A stretch of 64,000 nt of DNA from Rhizobium sp. Its GTDB lineage: Bacteria; Pseudomonadota; Gammaproteobacteria; Burkholderiales; Thiobacillaceae. The DNA lies in the NCBI GenBank assembly GCA_019459285.1, contig JAIBEL010000068.1, forward strand, positions 1-64,000. Direction: 5' to 3'. The notes beneath the pieces were generated by a model. That model saw only the letters and a program-made list of their open reading frames with translations. It was not told where the DNA came from and searched no databases. The position numbers and the translations under genes are program-made. This document shows, in pieces, positions 61,156-64,000 of this stretch; position 1 is the stretch's first letter, and every line of letters begins with the position of its first letter.

Positions 61156-61562
61156 TTCGAGAAGTCCGCCTGCATCTGGCGCTCGACGTAATCCACCTCA
61201 TTGGATGCGCCCGACTTCGCGATCGAGGTGACGCGGTATACGTCGACCGCATCGGCGCCGTCGGTGTATGAACCGGACAGCTGGCAGCTCACATTCACCT
61301 TAAACGTGGCGAGCGTTCCGGTCAGCGCCACGGCGCTCGGGCCGGCGTTACAGGTGTTGTTGCGCAGCAATTGGTACGCGCCCCATTCGATCCCTGCGCG
61401 CGCCGCGAGATACGCGCGCGTCCCCTGGACATCGAGCGCGCTGCTGATGTGGCTGGTACGCGACAGCGACACCATGTAGGTCGCCAGCGCGGCCAGCACG
61501 ACCAGCAGGAAGATCGCGGTCGGCAGGACAAAACCGGACTCGGTGCGCGGCACGCGGCTCAT
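61152..61562 (-). CDS. mshP: MSHA biogenesis protein MshP
   Basis: A 136-residue minor-pilin-like protein. The prepilin segment is ESGFVLPTAIFLLVVLAALA, lacking the usual Glu at position 5 and so resembling PilX/MshP. The rest has SALDVQGTRAYLAARAGIEW and two cysteines. It overlaps mshO upstream and mshQ downstream by ATGA junctions. Confidence 0.87.
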   Translation of the reverse strand: MSRVPRTESGFVLPTAIFLLVVLAALATYMVSLSRTSHISSALDVQGTRAYLAARAGIEWGAYQLLRNNTCNAGPSAVALTGTLATFKVNVSCQLSGSYTDGADAVDVYRVTSIAKSGASNEVDYVERQMQADFSK

Positions 61563-62368
61563 GGCTGGTTGCTCACCTGGGTCGTGACATACAGGCGCAC
61601 GGTTTCGCCCGCCTGGCTCAGGTTCAGCGTCATGCTAACCAGCCCGCCGCGCTCGGTGGCGCCGGGCTGGTACGTAAAGCTGCATGCGCTGACGTTGGTC
61701 GCCAGCAGCGCGCTCGATGCGGGCGCGGGCGGCGTGGACTGAGCCGCGACGATGGCATACCCCCAGTAGCGTGTGAGCGTACCCAGCGTGGGATTCGCCG
61801 GGTTCGGCGCGCACGCATAAGTCACCGGCCCCTCGACGACCTGGAAGCGGTTGCCGGGCGAGGCCAGCGGAAACTGCTTGGACGCGATGGCGATATGGGT
61901 CACGTTAGCGGGCGCACCCGCATAGGCCGCGAGCGTGTTACCCGCCCAGGCGTCGGCCCCGGTGATGCCGAGGTTGTACACGGCGATCAGGTCGCCGGCC
62001 TGCATCGCGATGGCCGGGCCGAGCACGTCGAAACCATTGTCGGGCACGGTGAAATCGAGGATGTCGCCGCCGCCCTGGGCGCGGTAGCGCCCGCCGCTGC
62101 GGGTGCCGAGGAACTCCAGGTACACCACGCCGGCCGCATCCGTGGTGACGCGCACGCTGTTGGGCAGCGCCAGCCGGATGTCCCGCCCCATGCGGCGCAG
62201 CGCGGTGTCGGCCGCGTCGGCGAGGCGGGCGCGGCGGTCTTGGGCCACGTAGCTCTCCAGCGGCGCGCGCAGGAACACCGCCACCATCGAACCGACGATG
62301 GCGGTGATCGCGATGACGATGATCATCTCGATCAGGGTGAAGCCGGCGTGGTCAGAGGTTCGGCGCAT
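61559..62368 (-). CDS. mshO: MSHA minor prepilin MshO
   Basis: A 269-residue type IV minor prepilin. The cleavage/methylation site is HAGFTLIEMIIVIAITAIVG, followed by ALRRMGRDIRLALPNSVRVT typical of MshO/PilW-like proteins. A cysteine pair lies in the C-terminal half (VTYACAPNP and NVSACSFTY). It overlaps mshD by 17 nt and mshP by 4. Confidence 0.9.
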   Translation of the reverse strand: MRRTSDHAGFTLIEMIIVIAITAIVGSMVAVFLRAPLESYVAQDRRARLADAADTALRRMGRDIRLALPNSVRVTTDAAGVVYLEFLGTRSGGRYRAQGGGDILDFTVPDNGFDVLGPAIAMQAGDLIAVYNLGITGADAWAGNTLAAYAGAPANVTHIAIASKQFPLASPGNRFQVVEGPVTYACAPNPANPTLGTLTRYWGYAIVAAQSTPPAPASSALLATNVSACSFTYQPGATERGGLVSMTLNLSQAGETVRLYVTTQVSNQP

Positions 62369-62918
62369 AGCGCGTGCGGTAGCCGGACAAGGTGACGCTG
62401 TGGTTGCCGGGACCGGTGACGGTCACGGTGACGAGCAGGGTTTCGCCGGCGGGGATATTCGTTAGGGGAACGGGCGGCGTCTGCACCTGGACCAAGGCTG
62501 AATAGCCGTTCAGATCCGGAACCGCATTGCCGCTGGGGTCGACGATTCCGTTCAGCATCTGAAAATTGTTGTAATCGTTGACGTTGTCGAACGGCGTGAG
62601 GTTGGCATTGCGCGACTCACCTTGGGCCACCTCACGCCCCATGCCTTCCGGAGTCGTGGCGCAACCCAATGGACCCACCAATGCATTTTGTGCCGTTTCC
62701 ACATTGGCATCGTCGGGATCGCAATAGGTGTAGGGCTTGGCCAGCACTTCCTCGAGCAGCGAGTCGGCGATGGCGAGCGCCTGTTTCTGCACCACCGGAT
62801 CGGCGCTGGTCCGCGCGTTCAGACTGAAGACCGACAGCACCCCGGTCACCGCGATGCCCACCACCACGATGAACACCAGCAGCTCGATCAGGCTGAGGCC
62901 GCGTTCGTCAGTGGACAT
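62352..62918 (-). CDS. mshD: MSHA minor prepilin MshD
   Basis: A 188-residue prepilin with the cleavage site ERGLSLIELLVFIVVVGIAV and a following LLEEVLAKPYTYCDPDDAN. Cysteines C (YTYCDP) and C (LGCATT) may pair. The ATG at 62916-62918 (MSTDERG) is used, overlapping mshC by 11 nt. Confidence 0.88.
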   Translation of the reverse strand: MSTDERGLSLIELLVFIVVVGIAVTGVLSVFSLNARTSADPVVQKQALAIADSLLEEVLAKPYTYCDPDDANVETAQNALVGPLGCATTPEGMGREVAQGESRNANLTPFDNVNDYNNFQMLNGIVDPSGNAVPDLNGYSALVQVQTPPVPLTNIPAGETLLVTVTVTGPGNHSVTLSGYRTRYAPNL

Positions 62919-63375
62919 AGCCGGTCTCCTGCTCGACGAACACATGATGCGTCCCGTTGCCGTTGACCTGGATGTCGAGCCGGGCAGCGAGGTTCACGGG
63001 GCGCCCGCCGGCATCGAAGTGGAGCGTTGTGGCCGGGCTGACGGCCACGCCGCTTGGCACGCTGACGGTGTAGGGCTTTTCGCCGCCCGGCCCCGGCGCC
63101 AGGGTGGCGCAGGCGGCGTCATAGCACAGCGTGCCATCGCTGGCGGTCAGGCGGACATAGACATCGGTGTGCTGGGCGACGGCCAGTTTCTGTGCAAAGC
63201 GCACCGTGGCGGCCAGCTGGTCGGCAAAACCGCGGGTATCGAAGCCGGTCCGGCCCAGCATGCGCGGCGCGGCCACTGAAGCGAGGATGCCGGCGACGAC
63301 GATCACCAGGATCAGTTCCACCATGGTAAAACCGCCGCAAAAGCGGCGGTTTCTAGTGGCGCTTAATGCACTCAT
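62908..63375 (-). CDS. mshC: MSHA minor prepilin MshC
   Basis: A 155-residue prepilin. The leader peptide is MSALSATRNRRFCGG, cleaved before FTMVELILVIVVAGILASVA. GH-type minor-pilin features follow (FADQLAATVRFAQKLAVAQH), with cysteines in TLCYDAACATL. The leader is encoded by a terminator-like hairpin (63331-63350), which may lower expression relative to mshA 9 nt upstream. Confidence 0.9.
   Translation of the reverse strand: MSALSATRNRRFCGGFTMVELILVIVVAGILASVAAPRMLGRTGFDTRGFADQLAATVRFAQKLAVAQHTDVYVRLTASDGTLCYDAACATLAPGPGGEKPYTVSVPSGVAVSPATTLHFDAGGRPVNLAARLDIQVNGNGTHHVFVEQETGYVH
63331..63350 (-). terminator. Terminator-like hairpin inside mshC leader coding sequence
   Basis: Minus strand ACCGCCGC-TTTT-GCGGCGGT followed by TTTACC. 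Perfect 8-bp GC-rich stem, short T-tract. It lies just downstream of mshA within the first codons of mshC, so it could trim transcription after the major pilin gene. Confidence 0.6.
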
Positions 63376-63384
63376 TACACAGGA

Positions 63385-63978
63385 TTAGCAGCCCGCGGTC
63401 ACGGCCGCGGTGATCAAAGCGGCGCCGCCGGTTGCGGTGGTAGACGGACGGTAGGTAAACACACAGTTGGCTGGAGTCGGTGCGCCTGTAAGGCCAATGG
63501 TCAGCACCGAACCAATCAGGGCACCACCGCCAGAGACGGTATAACCTTCAGCGGCGAGCGCGGTGTTTGCTTGTGCGATTGTCGTGGCGGAGGGGAAAAA
63601 GGCGGAGCTCAGCCCGGCCGCGTTGATGATGCCGGGCGCATCGGCAGTGGGGTAGCCGTTGATGATGTTGACCAGACCGTTTTCGGTACAGACCGTGCCT
63701 GCGGCGGTGACGGTGTTGGTCGCATTGGTGGCAGCACCTGCGCAACCGCCTGTATCAGCCACGCCGCCGCGAACCAGCACCACGCCATGGACCATCCCTG
63801 ACGCCGCCTGCACCGCCCCGCGCGCCGCATTCAGCTTGGCGATACGCGCATCGCGCTGGATGTTGGTGAAGCGCGGCAGCGCCACCGCGGCGAGGATGCC
63901 GAGGATGACGATGACGACGATGAGTTCGATCATGGTGAAGCCGTGCTGCCTGGTTTTCATGTCCTTCAGGGTGTGCAT
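63385..63978 (-). CDS. mshA: Major MSHA-type pilin
   Basis: A 197-residue type IV pilin. The short leader (MHTLKDMKTRQHG) precedes FTMIELIVVIVILGILAAVA with the conserved Glu5. The globular domain has four cysteines, two of them in ANCVFTYRPS and the C-terminal TAGC, able to form the pilin D-loop disulfide. The ATG at 63976-63978 follows AGGAG. mshA is assigned from its place before mshC-D-O-P; an mshB-like paralogue could lie just outside the window. Confidence 0.9.
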   Translation of the reverse strand: MHTLKDMKTRQHGFTMIELIVVIVILGILAAVALPRFTNIQRDARIAKLNAARGAVQAASGMVHGVVLVRGGVADTGGCAGAATNATNTVTAAGTVCTENGLVNIINGYPTADAPGIINAAGLSSAFFPSATTIAQANTALAAEGYTVSGGGALIGSVLTIGLTGAPTPANCVFTYRPSTTATGGAALITAAVTAGC

Positions 63979-64000
63979 AGTGTTCTCCTGCTTATTCGAA

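Noticed and set aside
58633-61191. 852-codon plus-strand open frame opposite mshQ
   Set aside because: Exactly antisense to mshQ, which has clear domain motifs and ATGA coupling to mshP. The antisense product is Arg/Gly-rich without motifs.

Overview
The window reads as about 64 kb of GC-rich chromosome from a betaproteobacterium. The sucC-sucD-nadE-glnB run, the rpsB-tsf-pyrH-frr-uppS-cdsA-dxr-rseP-bamA-skp-lpxD-fabZ-lpxA-lpxB-rnhB supercluster, a PEP-CTERM protein and an MSHA-type pilus locus together suggest a Nitrosomonadales-like organism (Thiobacillus/Sulfuricella-like). The genus is inference. Genes are tightly packed, and many same-strand neighbours share ATGA or GTGA stop/start overlaps, implying translational coupling. 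I see no tRNA, rRNA, CRISPR array, prophage or intact insertion sequence.

Layout. 1-7.1 kb: partial clpB with a heat-shock-type promoter, then nadC, a GNAT acetyltransferase and an exported ATP-dependent DNA ligase on the plus strand; a globin, a TMEM175-like channel, pgeF and rluD on the minus strand. 7.1-13.3 kb: bamD, then the minus-strand sucC-sucD-nadE-glnB run and a FemAB/GNAT-like protein. 13.3-16.2 kb: a PEP-CTERM metalloprotease, a Ca2+/cation antiporter, a thioredoxin-like protein and a CopD-like membrane protein. 16.3-30.9 kb: the envelope/translation supercluster, transcribed right to left from a good promoter in front of rpsB. It covers ribosome start-up, UMP kinase, undecaprenyl-PP and CDP-diacylglycerol synthesis, the MEP pathway, the sigma-E protease, outer-membrane assembly and lipid A. 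A 265-bp inverted-repeat-bounded element lies between bamA and skp.

30.9-38 kb: an EnvZ/OmpR-type two-component pair and two small secreted proteins separate rpsB from map-glnD; a FlaF-like pair follows. 38-43 kb: hpt-mtnP-rsuA-def on the minus strand, ampD and a cardiolipin-synthase-like lipoprotein on the plus strand. 43-51 kb: purT, a truncated haemoglobin coupled to an unknown membrane-anchored protein, typA, rmuC, mtfA and an aminotransferase. 51-64 kb: an Ala/Pro-rich lipoprotein, then a long minus-strand MSHA locus in which the pilin block (mshA-C-D-O-P-Q) lies upstream of the assembly block (mshI, a PilN-like gene, mshJ-K-L-M-N).

I found no wholly new multi-gene system. The best leads are structural: the 265-bp two-lobed element at 20983-21247, an inverted duplication of the lpxB start region, a terminator-like hairpin coded inside the MshC leader peptide, and a structured hpt/ampD spacer that may be an insertion-sequence end. 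The main gene-level curiosities are the exported ligase, the PEP-CTERM metalloprotease, the globin-coupled unknown and the two-component/secreted-protein block.
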